From SG8-41 sp035574195 (GTDB lineage: Bacteria > Pseudomonadota > Gammaproteobacteria > Burkholderiales > SG8-41): DNA of 10,545 nt. Of this stretch, positions 1 to 6,708 are shown one piece after another. The position numbers were made by a program, and so were the translations under genes. Positions within the stretch are counted from its first letter, which is position 1. Each line of letters opens with the position of its first letter. The notes below the pieces were generated by a model. That model was not told where the DNA came from. It searched no databases and was given only the letters and a program-made list of their open reading frames with translations. Location: positions 1-10,545 of the forward strand of contig DATLZE010000100.1 of NCBI GenBank assembly GCA_035574195.1. The letters are read 5' to 3'.

Positions 1-1
1 C

Positions 2-352
2 TACACGCAGGAAGGCGCGAGCGGCCTGCATTTCGCCCGGCTGATCGAGCAGCTCGGAATCGGAGCGCAGGTGCGCGCCAAGGCCGTGAGGCGCGCGGGC
101 GGGCTGATCGGCGAGCTCGTCGCCGCGGGCGAGGCCGAGCTCGCCGTGCAGCAGATATCCGAGCTGCTCGCCGTGCCGGGCATCGAGCTCGCCGGCCCGC
201 TGCCCTCCGAAATCCAGCTCGTCACGGTCTCCTGCATCGGCGTATTCGCGGGCGCGGAGCACGCGGAGGCGGCGCGCGCTCTCGCCCGCTACCTCGCCAG
301 TCCCGAGGCGGCGCGGGTGATCGAGGCGAAAGGGCTGGAACCGCTCCGGTAA
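2..352 (+). CDS. ModA-like periplasmic substrate-binding protein, C-terminal fragment
   Basis: The reading frame is open from base 2 to a TAA at 350-352, so this is the last 116 residues of a protein that starts before the window. The visible part opens with Y-T-Q-E-G-A-S-G-L-H-F, followed by a helix ending in LGI. It continues with VAAGEAELAVQQISELLAV and a G-P-L-P-S-E-I-Q stretch, and ends with LARYLASPEAARVIEAKG-x-EP. This order is typical of the second lobe of ModA-like solute-binding proteins (molybdate-type family). Many family members in this bacterial group are not shown to bind molybdate, so the ligand stays open. No ABC permease or ATPase follows; the next gene is convergent. A GTG at base 71 is an internal codon, not a start, because the conserved sequence continues upstream of it. 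Confidence 0.8.
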   Translation, partial: YTQEGASGLHFARLIEQLGIGAQVRAKAVRRAGGLIGELVAAGEAELAVQQISELLAVPGIELAGPLPSEIQLVTVSCIGVFAGAEHAEAARALARYLASPEAARVIEAKGLEPLR

Positions 353-371
353 GGTTGTGAATCGCGGCGGA

Positions 372-395
372 CGAGGCGCGGAACGCGCTTCCTCG
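372..395. terminator. GC-rich hairpin between convergent genes, possible terminator
   Basis: The 74-base gap between the convergent stop codons at 352 and 427 contains GCGCG (376-380), loop GAA, CGCGC (384-388). Outside it CGAG (372-375) pairs with CTCG (392-395) across a TTC bulge. A second small hairpin, GCGCC-GGT-GGCGC, lies at 402-414. Neither is followed by a T tract, so intrinsic termination is uncertain. Position between two convergent genes is the main support. Confidence 0.3.
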
Positions 396-426
396 GGCAG
401 CGCGCCGGTGGCGCCGGCTTACCGAT

Positions 427-1338
427 TCACGGTTCGCGATTTGCGGTCGGATCGGCGCCGGCGAGCGCCTCGATCACCGGGGCGATGTTCTCCGGCTCGC
501 GCCCGCCGAAGCGCTCGCCCAGGCCGCGGCGGGCGATACTGCGGATCACGGCGCGGGTTGCCCGCGTCATGCGCGTCGAGGAGCCCAGCGCGCGCAGCAG
601 CGCGAGCGCGTCCTGCATCTCGTGCACGCGGCGCGCCGCGTGCACCGCGGTGCCGCACACGAAGCGCCGCATCACCCGCTCGAAGGGCTGGGCGTCCATC
701 CAGCGCGCGAGGTCGCGCGCGACGGCGTCGCGGATGCCGCCGCGCTCCGCCGCCTCCAGCGTCTCGATGAGCAGCGCGGCGAGCCCCTTCATGAAGATGC
801 TGCGCACGAGCTTCATCGCGCTCGCCGCGCCCGGCCGCTCGCCGATCACCTGGATGTTCATGCCGTAGGGCGCGAGCAGCGCCTGGAGGCGCGCGGCGTG
901 CGGTCCGCTCGCGAGCACGAGCACGCCCGTGCCTTCGATCGGGACCGGTCCCATGATGGCGGCGTCCACGAACGAGGCCGAGCCCTCGAGCAGCGCGGCG
1001 GCCCGCTCCATCGCCTCGACCGAGGCTGCGGTCGCGTCGACATAGAGGTGCCCGGGAGCGAGGTGGCGGCGCACCGAGCGCAGCGCCGCGAGCGCGTTTT
1101 TCCCGGGCACGAGCGAGAGGATCAGATCGGCGCGCCGGCACAGCTCGCGGGGTGTGGCGACGAGCTCAACGCCCGCCTCCAACGCGCGCGCGCGAACGGG
1201 GTCGCCGGGCCCGGCGCGCGCGCCGGCGCGGCTGTAGGCGACGATTCCGCGCAGCCCGGCCCGCGCGAGCCCCTTCGCGAAGTGGTACCCGGCCTCGCCG
1301 AAGCCGAGCAGGCCGAGGCGCAGCGGCGCCTGCTCCAT
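427..1338 (-). CDS. NAD(P)-dependent oxidoreductase, 6-phosphogluconate-dehydrogenase-like with DUF1932 tail
   Basis: This 303-residue protein starts with a Rossmann dinucleotide-binding motif, GLLGFGEAG (residues 9-17). It goes on with L-S-L-V-P-G-K (74-80), DATAAS (101-106) and DAAIMGPVP (125-133), as in the beta-hydroxyacid dehydrogenase / 6PGDH N-terminal domain. K176 in S-A-M-K-L-V-R sits where that family has its catalytic lysine. The region after about residue 190 (IETLEAAERGG, then FERVMRRF and the ARRVHEM helix) matches the DUF1932 C-terminal domain, whose role is not established. The expected reaction is NAD(P)-linked oxidation of a hydroxy acid or reduction of the keto form, in the cytoplasm. 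The ATG directly follows the TAG of the upstream Bug gene with no gap and no clear ribosome binding site, so translation is probably coupled. The substrate is unknown. Confidence 0.85.
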   Translation of the reverse strand: MEQAPLRLGLLGFGEAGYHFAKGLARAGLRGIVAYSRAGARAGPGDPVRARALEAGVELVATPRELCRRADLILSLVPGKNALAALRSVRRHLAPGHLYVDATAASVEAMERAAALLEGSASFVDAAIMGPVPIEGTGVLVLASGPHAARLQALLAPYGMNIQVIGERPGAASAMKLVRSIFMKGLAALLIETLEAAERGGIRDAVARDLARWMDAQPFERVMRRFVCGTAVHAARRVHEMQDALALLRALGSSTRMTRATRAVIRSIARRGLGERFGGREPENIAPVIEALAGADPTANREP

Positions 1339-2313
1339 CTACTCGAGCACCTTGAGGTTGAGCCTCTTGATGATCCGGCCGTTGGTTTCCATCTCGCGCC
1401 GGATGAAGGCGTCGAACTCCGCGGGGCTCATCGGGGCTGCGGTGACGCCGAGTCTGGCGAACACGGCGGCCACCTCCGGCAGTTGCAGGGAACGCACGAA
1501 CTCCGCGTTCAGGCGCTCGAGCGCGCCCCTGGAAGCGCCCGCGCGCACCAGCGCGCCGAACCAGTTCGTCGCGTCGAACCCCGGGTAACCGGACTCGGCG
1601 AGCGTGGGAACGTCCTTCAGCGCCTCGGATCGGTTGAGCGAGGTGACGGCGATCGGCCGCATCCGGCCGGAGGCGGCGTGCGGCAGGCAGTCGAGGATGT
1701 TTCCGACCAGCATGCTGGTATGCCCGCCCAGCACGGCCGTCATCGCGGGCGCCCCGCCCCCGTAGGGCACGACGGTGATGTCGATGTTCGCGACCTCCTT
1801 GAACAGTTCCCCGGCGATCCGCCCTCCGCCGATCGCGCTGGCGACCGCCCAGGTGAGCTCGCCGGGGCGCTTTTTCGCGAGCGCGACGAGCTCCTTCACG
1901 TTTCTCACCGGCAGCGACGGATGCACGCAGAGGATGAGCGGGTTGTGCACCAAGCGCGTCACTCCGGCGAAGTCCTTCAGGGAGTCGTAAGGAAGCCTCG
2001 CCTGGACGAAGGGATTGACGGTGAAGCTTGGCGCCATGAACAGCACCGTGTGCCCGTCGGCGGGTGCCCGCGCAACCTGCTCGGCCCCGATCACGGTGTT
2101 CGCGCCGGGCCGGTTCTCCACGATCACGCTCTGCCCGAGCGCGCGGCCGACCGGCTGCGCCAGCGTGCGCGCGACGGTGTCGGTGATGCCTCCGGGCGGG
2201 AACGGCACCACGAAACGCAGCGGCCGCGAAGGAAACTCCTGCGCCGCGCCGGCGCCGGCCGCGGCAAGCGCCGCCACCGTGGAAACCAGCCCGGCAAACC
2301 GCGTAATGTCCAC
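1339..2313 (-). CDS. Bug-family (tripartite tricarboxylate transporter) substrate-binding protein
   Basis: This 324-residue protein has a signal peptide with likely cleavage after A24 (GAGAA/QEFP). Mature-protein motifs of the Bug family follow: V-V-P-F-P-P-G-G-I-T-D (35-45), ENRPGANTVIGA (66-77), D-S-L-K-D-F (110-115), KELVALAKKRPGE (140-152) and AEFDAFIRREME near the end. It is a two-lobed periplasmic receptor for small, usually carboxylated, ligands. The start is a GTG at 2313-2311, preceded on the minus strand by AGGGAGGGA at good spacing. Two binding-loop segments are atypical: family YGSxGxGS reads WAVASAIGGG (155-164), and VPYKG reads VPYGG (182-186). No TctA or TctB membrane subunit is nearby. 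Its co-directional partner is the DUF1932 dehydrogenase, which may act on the captured ligand; that link is inference. Confidence 0.93.
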   Translation of the reverse strand: MDITRFAGLVSTVAALAAAGAGAAQEFPSRPLRFVVPFPPGGITDTVARTLAQPVGRALGQSVIVENRPGANTVIGAEQVARAPADGHTVLFMAPSFTVNPFVQARLPYDSLKDFAGVTRLVHNPLILCVHPSLPVRNVKELVALAKKRPGELTWAVASAIGGGRIAGELFKEVANIDITVVPYGGGAPAMTAVLGGHTSMLVGNILDCLPHAASGRMRPIAVTSLNRSEALKDVPTLAESGYPGFDATNWFGALVRAGASRGALERLNAEFVRSLQLPEVAAVFARLGVTAAPMSPAEFDAFIRREMETNGRIIKRLNLKVLE

Positions 2314-2412
2314 GCTTCCCTCCCTGAGACGTGACGGGCGAGCGGCCAGAGATTACCATAGGGAATTGCCGCCAAGAGAGGCGAAATCGAGCCCGTGTCG
2401 AGAGGAGAATCC
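2314..2412. promoter_or_regulatory. Divergent intergenic region, probable back-to-back promoters
   Basis: The 99 bases between the starts of two divergent Bug genes must hold the promoters for both operons. An AT-richer patch at 2350-2370 stands out. Within it ATTACCATAGGGAAT (2352-2366) is an imperfect interrupted palindrome with ATT/AAT ends that also satisfies the T-N11-A pattern of LysR-type regulator boxes. That pattern carries little information, and no regulator gene is in the window. Sigma70-like boxes are poor: TATGGT on the minus strand and TACCAT on the plus strand have no convincing -35 partner. Confidence 0.4.
2401..2408 (+). promoter_or_regulatory. Ribosome binding site deciding the start of the second Bug gene
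   Basis: AGAGGAGA lies 4 bases before the ATG at 2413. This favours that ATG over an in-frame GTG at 2395, which would add six residues (MSRGES) ahead of the signal peptide and lies upstream of this site. Confidence 0.8.
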
Positions 2413-3414
2413 ATGAAACCCGCAGGTCCGCTCCGCGCAAGAGGCGGCGTAACGGGCGCCGCGCTCGCTGCCGCGGCCATCGCCTTGGGCGCGCCGGGCG
2501 GCGCCGTCCAGGCGCAGAAATACCCGGACAAGCCGGTGCGCCTCATCGTGCCCTTTGCCCCGGGCGGCGGCACCGACGTGCTGGCGCGCTTCATCTCGGC
2601 CAAGCTCTCCGACAACCTGGGCGTGAGCGTGGTGATCGAGAACCGCGGCGGAGCCGGCGGCACGCTCGGCACCGAGGTCGCGGCGCGCGCAGCGCCCGAC
2701 GGCTACACCTTCCTCTTCACCTCCGCGAGCTACAGCTTCAACCCGAGCCTGTACCCCAAGCTCGCCTACGATCCCCTGAAGGACTTCGTCGCGGTGACGC
2801 TGGCCGCGATGGTGCCGCACCTTCTCGTCGTGCATCCCTCGATGCCGGTGAAGAGCGTGAAGGAGCTCGTCGCGCTCGCGAAGAGGCGCCCGGGCGAGAT
2901 TTTCTACGGCTCGGGCGGCGTGGGCAGCTCGATCCACCTCGCCGCGGCGCTGTTCGTGACGCTCGCGAAAATCAACATGCCGCACGTGCCCTACAAAGGA
3001 GGCGGGCCGGCGATGGTCGGGGTGATGTCGGGCGAGGCGCAGGTCATCTTCCCGACCATGCAGTCGGCGATGCCGCACGTGAGATCGGGGAGGCTGCGCG
3101 CGCTCGCGGTCTCGACCGCGGCGCGCTCGCCCGCGGTTCCCGAGCTGCCCACGATCGCCGAGTCGGGGCTGCCGGGCTACGAGGCCACGGGCTGGTACGG
3201 GATGCTCGCTCCCGCCGGCACACCGCAGGCTGCGATCGAACGCATGCACACCGAGGTGGTGAAGATCCTCACCGCACCCGAACTCAAAAAACAGCTCGCC
3301 GTCGAGGGCGCGGTGGCGGTCGGCAACCGGCCCGCGGAGTTCGACAAGTTCATCCGCGAGGAGATCGCCAAGTGGTCGAAACTGATTCGCGAGCTCAAGA
3401 TCAAGATCGAATGA
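2413..3414 (+). CDS. Bug-family (tripartite tricarboxylate transporter) substrate-binding protein
   Basis: This is a 333-residue periplasmic receptor. The signal peptide has an arginine-containing n-region (L-R-A-R-G-G), an alanine-rich core and a likely cleavage site VQA/QKYP after residue 34. Bug motifs are complete: V-P-F-A-P-G-G-G-T-D (46-55), ENRGGAGGTLGTE (76-88), PDGYTFLF, YGSGGVGSS followed by H175, VPYKGGGPA (192-200), and AEFDKFIREEIAKW near the C terminus. Such proteins bind small carboxylates and either deliver them to a TctAB-type permease or act in sensing; no permease is present here. The stop codon overlaps the methyltransferase gene by four bases (ATGA at 3411-3414), so the two are almost certainly cotranscribed. 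The ligand cannot be read from the sequence. Confidence 0.94.
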   Translation: MKPAGPLRARGGVTGAALAAAAIALGAPGGAVQAQKYPDKPVRLIVPFAPGGGTDVLARFISAKLSDNLGVSVVIENRGGAGGTLGTEVAARAAPDGYTFLFTSASYSFNPSLYPKLAYDPLKDFVAVTLAAMVPHLLVVHPSMPVKSVKELVALAKRRPGEIFYGSGGVGSSIHLAAALFVTLAKINMPHVPYKGGGPAMVGVMSGEAQVIFPTMQSAMPHVRSGRLRALAVSTAARSPAVPELPTIAESGLPGYEATGWYGMLAPAGTPQAAIERMHTEVVKILTAPELKKQLAVEGAVAVGNRPAEFDKFIREEIAKWSKLIRELKIKIE

Positions 3415-4151
3415 TGCTCCTTCGCCTCGCGATCTTCGCGCTTGCGCTGGCGGCCGCGCCGGCGGCCGCGCTGGAGGAGCCCGCCGAGTACACCGAGATG
3501 CGGCGGCTGCTCGCCGAGGGCATCGAAAAGGGCGTCAACCACGCGCGCAAGCGCTCCGGGGGCCCGGCGATCGATCCGCGCGTGATCGCGGCGGTGCGCA
3601 AGGTTCCGCGCCACGAGTTCGCGCCGCCGCCGCTGCGTCCCTACGCCTATCTCGACCGGCCGCTGCCCGTGGGCCGCGACGCCACGATCTCGCAGCCCTC
3701 GCTGGTCGCGATGATGACCGACCTGCTCAGGATCAGGCACGGGGACAAGGTGCTCGAGGTCGGCACCGGCGGCGGCTACCACACCGCGATCCTCGCCGAG
3801 ATGACACCCGCCGTGGTGAGCGTCGAGTTCCACCCCGAGGTGGCGCGCGCCGCGAAAGACACGCTCGAGCGGCTCGGCTACCGCAGCGTGCAGGTCAACG
3901 TCGCCGACGGCTATTACGGATGGCGCCCGGCCGCGCCCTACGACGCGATCCTCGTGCGCATGGCGGTGCCCGACGTGCCCTCCGCGCTGATCGAGCAGCT
4001 CAAGCCCGGAGGTCGCCTGATCGCTCCGGTCGGCCCGCCCGACAGCGCGCAGGTGCTGTTCTTGCTCGAAAAGGGATCCGACGGGCGCGTGAAGGAGACC
4101 GCCGTGATGCCGGTTATTTTCCGCGCGCTGCCCGGGGGCCTGCGGCTCTGA
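3411..4151 (+). CDS. Protein-L-isoaspartate O-methyltransferase with N-terminal signal peptide
   Basis: This 246-residue protein methylates the free carboxyl of L-isoaspartyl residues using S-adenosylmethionine, starting repair of aged proteins. Family landmarks in order are: VPRHEFAPP (65-73), G88 to S96 with the active-site segment TISQPS (92-97), SAM-binding VLEVGTGGGY (114-123), acidic E139 after the next strand, ADG (165-167), and PGGRLIAPVG (199-208). Family members are usually about 205-225 residues; the extra length is N-terminal. Residues 1-20 (LLRLAIFALALAAAPAAA) look like a signal peptide with cleavage near AAA/LEE. A start at ATG 3498 (M30) would remove it and still give a complete catalytic domain, but the ATGA overlap with the preceding Bug stop supports 3411. 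Export of a SAM-dependent enzyme is odd, since SAM is made in the cytoplasm. Confidence 0.9.
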   Translation: MMLLRLAIFALALAAAPAAALEEPAEYTEMRRLLAEGIEKGVNHARKRSGGPAIDPRVIAAVRKVPRHEFAPPPLRPYAYLDRPLPVGRDATISQPSLVAMMTDLLRIRHGDKVLEVGTGGGYHTAILAEMTPAVVSVEFHPEVARAAKDTLERLGYRSVQVNVADGYYGWRPAAPYDAILVRMAVPDVPSALIEQLKPGGRLIAPVGPPDSAQVLFLLEKGSDGRVKETAVMPVIFRALPGGLRL

Positions 4152-4162
4152 TCGGGGACCGG

Positions 4163-4191
4163 TTTGCTTTTTCACCAGCGGCCCGTATGAT
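4163..4191 (+). promoter_or_regulatory. Candidate sigma70-like promoter upstream of the MmgE/PrpD gene
   Basis: TATGAT at 4186-4191 matches the -10 consensus at five of six bases. TTTGCT (4163-4168, 17-base spacer) or TTGCTT (4164-4169, 16-base spacer) gives a weak -35. The site is 42 bases before the ATG at 4234. The same stretch could instead be a weak terminator for the upstream operon: a 3-bp hairpin CGG-GGA-CCG (4153-4161), extendable by a wobble and an A-T pair, is followed by TTTGCTTTTT. A short GGCCC/GGGCC inverted repeat flanks the -10. Confidence 0.35.
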
Positions 4192-4233
4192 GGGCCCGTT
4201 CCTGGCTGCGCCGGAAAAAAACAGGAGATCCCG

Positions 4234-5613
4234 ATGCAAGAAGAAGCGACCCGCGCGCTCGCGCGCTTCGCGGCCGAGCTCGATTACGAGCGCATTCCGG
4301 AGAGCGCGCGCGAGCACTGCCGCAACCTGCTGCTCGATGCGCTCGCCTGCGCGCTAGCCGGCCATCGCGGGGAGGAGACCCCGCAGGTCGCCGCCTTCGC
4401 CCGCGCGCTCGCCCAATCGGAGGAGTCGAGCGTGATCGGCGACGGCCGCGCCTCGCTTGCGGGTGCGACGCTGTTGAACGGCTATCTCGTGACCGCCGTG
4501 ACGATGTGCGACGTGCACCGCGCGACGCTCACGCACGTGACGCCGGAGGTGGTGCCGGCGGCGCTCGCGGTGGCGGAGCGCGACGGGCTCTCGGGGCGGG
4601 AGCTTCTCGTCGCGCTCGCCGCCGGCTGCGAGGTCATGACCCGCGTCGGCATCGGCATGGACTGGCCGGCGGCGCGCGCGCGCGGCTGGCACGGGCCGGG
4701 CGTCATCGGTCCCTTCGGGGCCGCCGCTGCGGCCGGACGGCTGCTCGGGCTCGACGCCGAGGCGATGGCGCGCGCCTTCGGGCTCGCCGGCAGCCAGGCC
4801 GCGGGCACGTTCGCCGCCTGGGGCACTCCGACCGTCAAATTCCACCAGTGCCGGGGCGCGCTCTCGGGCTTGATGGCGGCGCTTCTCGCGCAGCGGGGTT
4901 TCGCCGCGACGCGCGAGTTCCTCACCGCAGCCGACGGCGGTCTGTTCACCACCTACTCGAATGGCGGGCGCCCCGAGGCCGCTCTCGCCGGGCTCGGCAG
5001 CCGCTGGGAGCTGGAACAAATCGCGCTGCGGCTGTGGCCTTCGGCGACCACCATCCAGGGCGCGATCACCGCGATGTTCGACCTCGTCGCGAGGCACCGC
5101 CCCGCCCCCGGCGAAGTGAAAAAGCTCACCGTATTCATGAACCGGACCGGAGTGGACATGCACGGCATCTTTCCGCGCTACCGGGGCAAGTTCGAGGCGC
5201 TGCTCTCCACTCATTACTGCGCCGCCGCGATCCTGCACGACGGGGCGCTCACGCTCGAGCAATTCGAGCCGGCGCGCTACGACGATCCCGCGCTCAGGAG
5301 CTTCGCGGCGCAGCGCGTGGAAATGAAGGCGGACGACGCGCTGGTCGGCGTTCAAGCCGTGGTCGAGGCCGAGCTCGCCGACGGCCGGCGCGTCTCGGCG
5401 CGCTGCGATCACCCCCGCGGCGCTCCCGAGAACCCTCTCGCGCGCGCAGAGATCGAGGAAAAATTCCGGGCCTACGCGAAGGGACTGCTCTCTGCCGCGA
5501 GGGTCGAGGAAGTCCTCGCAGCGGTCTCGCGCCTGGAAGCACTCGGATCCGTGCGCAGCTTGATGGACCTCCTCAGAAGGGAGGAGGCGGTGCGCGCGCG
5601 CAAGTCGGCATGA
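4234..5613 (+). CDS. MmgE/PrpD family protein
   Basis: This 459-residue cytoplasmic protein belongs to the family of 2-methylcitrate dehydratase (PrpD) and cis-aconitate decarboxylase. The helical domain begins with IPESAREHCRNLLLDALACA (21-40). The active-site stretch CDVH (92-95) precedes THVTPEVVPAALAVAE (100-115). Further landmarks are GWHGPGVIGPFGAAAAAGRL (151-170), G-S-Q-A-A-G (186-191) and K202 and H204 in TVKFHQCRG; the C-terminal lobe starts near residue 270. The usual DFDD of the first active-site loop reads MCDVH, retaining D93. Length fits the family (about 450-480). Start ATG has AGGAGA at 4223-4228. No methylcitrate synthase or lyase is present, so a propionate role is unsupported. 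Dehydration or decarboxylation of a carboxylic acid brought in with the neighbouring Bug protein is plausible inference. Confidence 0.9.
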   Translation: MQEEATRALARFAAELDYERIPESAREHCRNLLLDALACALAGHRGEETPQVAAFARALAQSEESSVIGDGRASLAGATLLNGYLVTAVTMCDVHRATLTHVTPEVVPAALAVAERDGLSGRELLVALAAGCEVMTRVGIGMDWPAARARGWHGPGVIGPFGAAAAAGRLLGLDAEAMARAFGLAGSQAAGTFAAWGTPTVKFHQCRGALSGLMAALLAQRGFAATREFLTAADGGLFTTYSNGGRPEAALAGLGSRWELEQIALRLWPSATTIQGAITAMFDLVARHRPAPGEVKKLTVFMNRTGVDMHGIFPRYRGKFEALLSTHYCAAAILHDGALTLEQFEPARYDDPALRSFAAQRVEMKADDALVGVQAVVEAELADGRRVSARCDHPRGAPENPLARAEIEEKFRAYAKGLLSAARVEEVLAAVSRLEALGSVRSLMDLLRREEAVRARKSA

Positions 5614-5659
5614 GGCGCGCCGGTATCGCGTCGCGGTCAACGAAGCGAGGAGCTCATCC

Positions 5660-6631
5660 ATGAGACCGCCGTGTTCCCGCCTGATCCTCTGCGCCGCGGC
5701 GTTTCTTGCCGCCGGAGCGGCCGCGCAGCCGTATCCGGGCCGCCCGGTGCGTATCGTGATACCCCAGGCGGCGGGCGGCGCCGTGGACGTGGTAGCGCGC
5801 CCGATCGCCCAGAAGCTGAGCGAGACCTGGGGGCAGCAGGTGGTCGTGGACAATCGCCCCGGGGCAAATGGCATCATCGGCATCGAGGCGGTGGCCAGAT
5901 CCAAGCCCGACGGCTACACGCTCGGCGCCGCGTTCACCTCCTCGCTCACCATCAACCCGCACGTCTACAAAGCGCTGCCCTACGACACGTTCCGCGACTT
6001 CGTTCCGGTCACGCAGGTCGTCACCAATACCATCACGCTGGTCGTCAACCCCTATCTCCCGGCGCGCACCCCGAAGGAGCTGGTCGCGCTCGGCCGGTCG
6101 CGGCCCGGCGAGCTCGCCTACGGGTCGGCCGGAGTCGGCAACATGACGCATCTCGCCGCCGAGCTGATGCGCCAGGAGACGGGGCTGAAGATGGTGCACG
6201 TCCCTTACAAAGGCGACACCCCGGCGGTCACCGAGCTCGTGAGCGGGCAGGTCGCTCTGATCTTCGCCACTGCGCCCTCGGTGGCGGCACACATCCAGAA
6301 CGGAAGACTGAGATTGCTCGCGACCTGCGGTGAGAGGCGCGCCCTCGCCTACCCCGATGCGCCGACGATGATCGAGTCAGGATTCCCCGGAGTGGTGGTG
6401 ACCGGCTGGTGGGGACTGGTCGCCCCCACGGGCACGCCGCAAGACATCGTCCAGAGAGTGGCCCGCGACGTCGCGCATCACGCGCTCTCGCCAGAGCTGC
6501 GCGAGCGGCTGCGCGCGCTCGGTGCCGAGCCGGCGGGAACCTCCCCCGCAGAATTCGCTGCTTTCATCAAGTCCGAACTCGTGAAGTGGGAGCGAGTCGC
6601 CAAGACCGCCGGAATCTACCGCAGCCAGTAG
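5660..6631 (+). CDS. Bug-family (tripartite tricarboxylate transporter) substrate-binding protein
   Basis: This 323-residue periplasmic receptor has a short signal peptide cleaved after about residue 22 (GAAA/QPYP). Family motifs present: I-P-Q-A-A-G-G-A-V-D (34-43), where the usual P-G-G reads A-G-G; NRPGANGIIGIEAVA (65-79); KPDGYTLG; YGSAGVGNMTH (154-164); VPYKGD (181-186); and an ending with AEFAAFIKSELVKW. ATG at 5660 has GAGGAG at 5647-5652. It lies 46 bases after the MmgE/PrpD gene with no terminator in between, so the two are probably cotranscribed, a common arrangement for Bug genes and catabolic enzymes. The membrane transporter partner is not in the window. The ligand is unknown. 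Confidence 0.94.
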   Translation: MRPPCSRLILCAAAFLAAGAAAQPYPGRPVRIVIPQAAGGAVDVVARPIAQKLSETWGQQVVVDNRPGANGIIGIEAVARSKPDGYTLGAAFTSSLTINPHVYKALPYDTFRDFVPVTQVVTNTITLVVNPYLPARTPKELVALGRSRPGELAYGSAGVGNMTHLAAELMRQETGLKMVHVPYKGDTPAVTELVSGQVALIFATAPSVAAHIQNGRLRLLATCGERRALAYPDAPTMIESGFPGVVVTGWWGLVAPTGTPQDIVQRVARDVAHHALSPELRERLRALGAEPAGTSPAEFAAFIKSELVKWERVAKTAGIYRSQ

Positions 6632-6708
6632 ACGCATGGCCCGCGCGTCGAGCTCCTTTCCCCGGCAACCGGAGTAGACTTTAGGCGGGAAGCTCCCGAG
6701 GCTCCAAG

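Noticed and set aside
622..2334. 570-residue plus-strand open frame
   Set aside because: It lies antisense to the Bug and DUF1932 genes, is rich in Arg, His, Gly and Ala, and has no family motif. It is a shadow of high-GC coding sequence.
2331..3410. Long in-frame extension upstream of the methyltransferase (606-residue frame)
   Set aside because: The extension runs out of frame through the second Bug gene and has no domain; the ATGA overlap at 3411 gives a natural start.
3177..4175. 332-residue minus-strand open frame opposite the methyltransferase
   Set aside because: It has no motifs, and the plus strand carries complete PIMT signatures here.
4354..5904. 516-residue minus-strand open frame
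   Set aside because: It is antisense to the MmgE/PrpD gene and the start of the third Bug gene, with low-complexity arginine-rich translation and no recognisable domain.
6675..6680. TAGACT as a -10 box for the TPR gene
   Set aside because: Only four of six bases match and no -35-like sequence occurs at 16-18 bases; the gene may simply be read from upstream.
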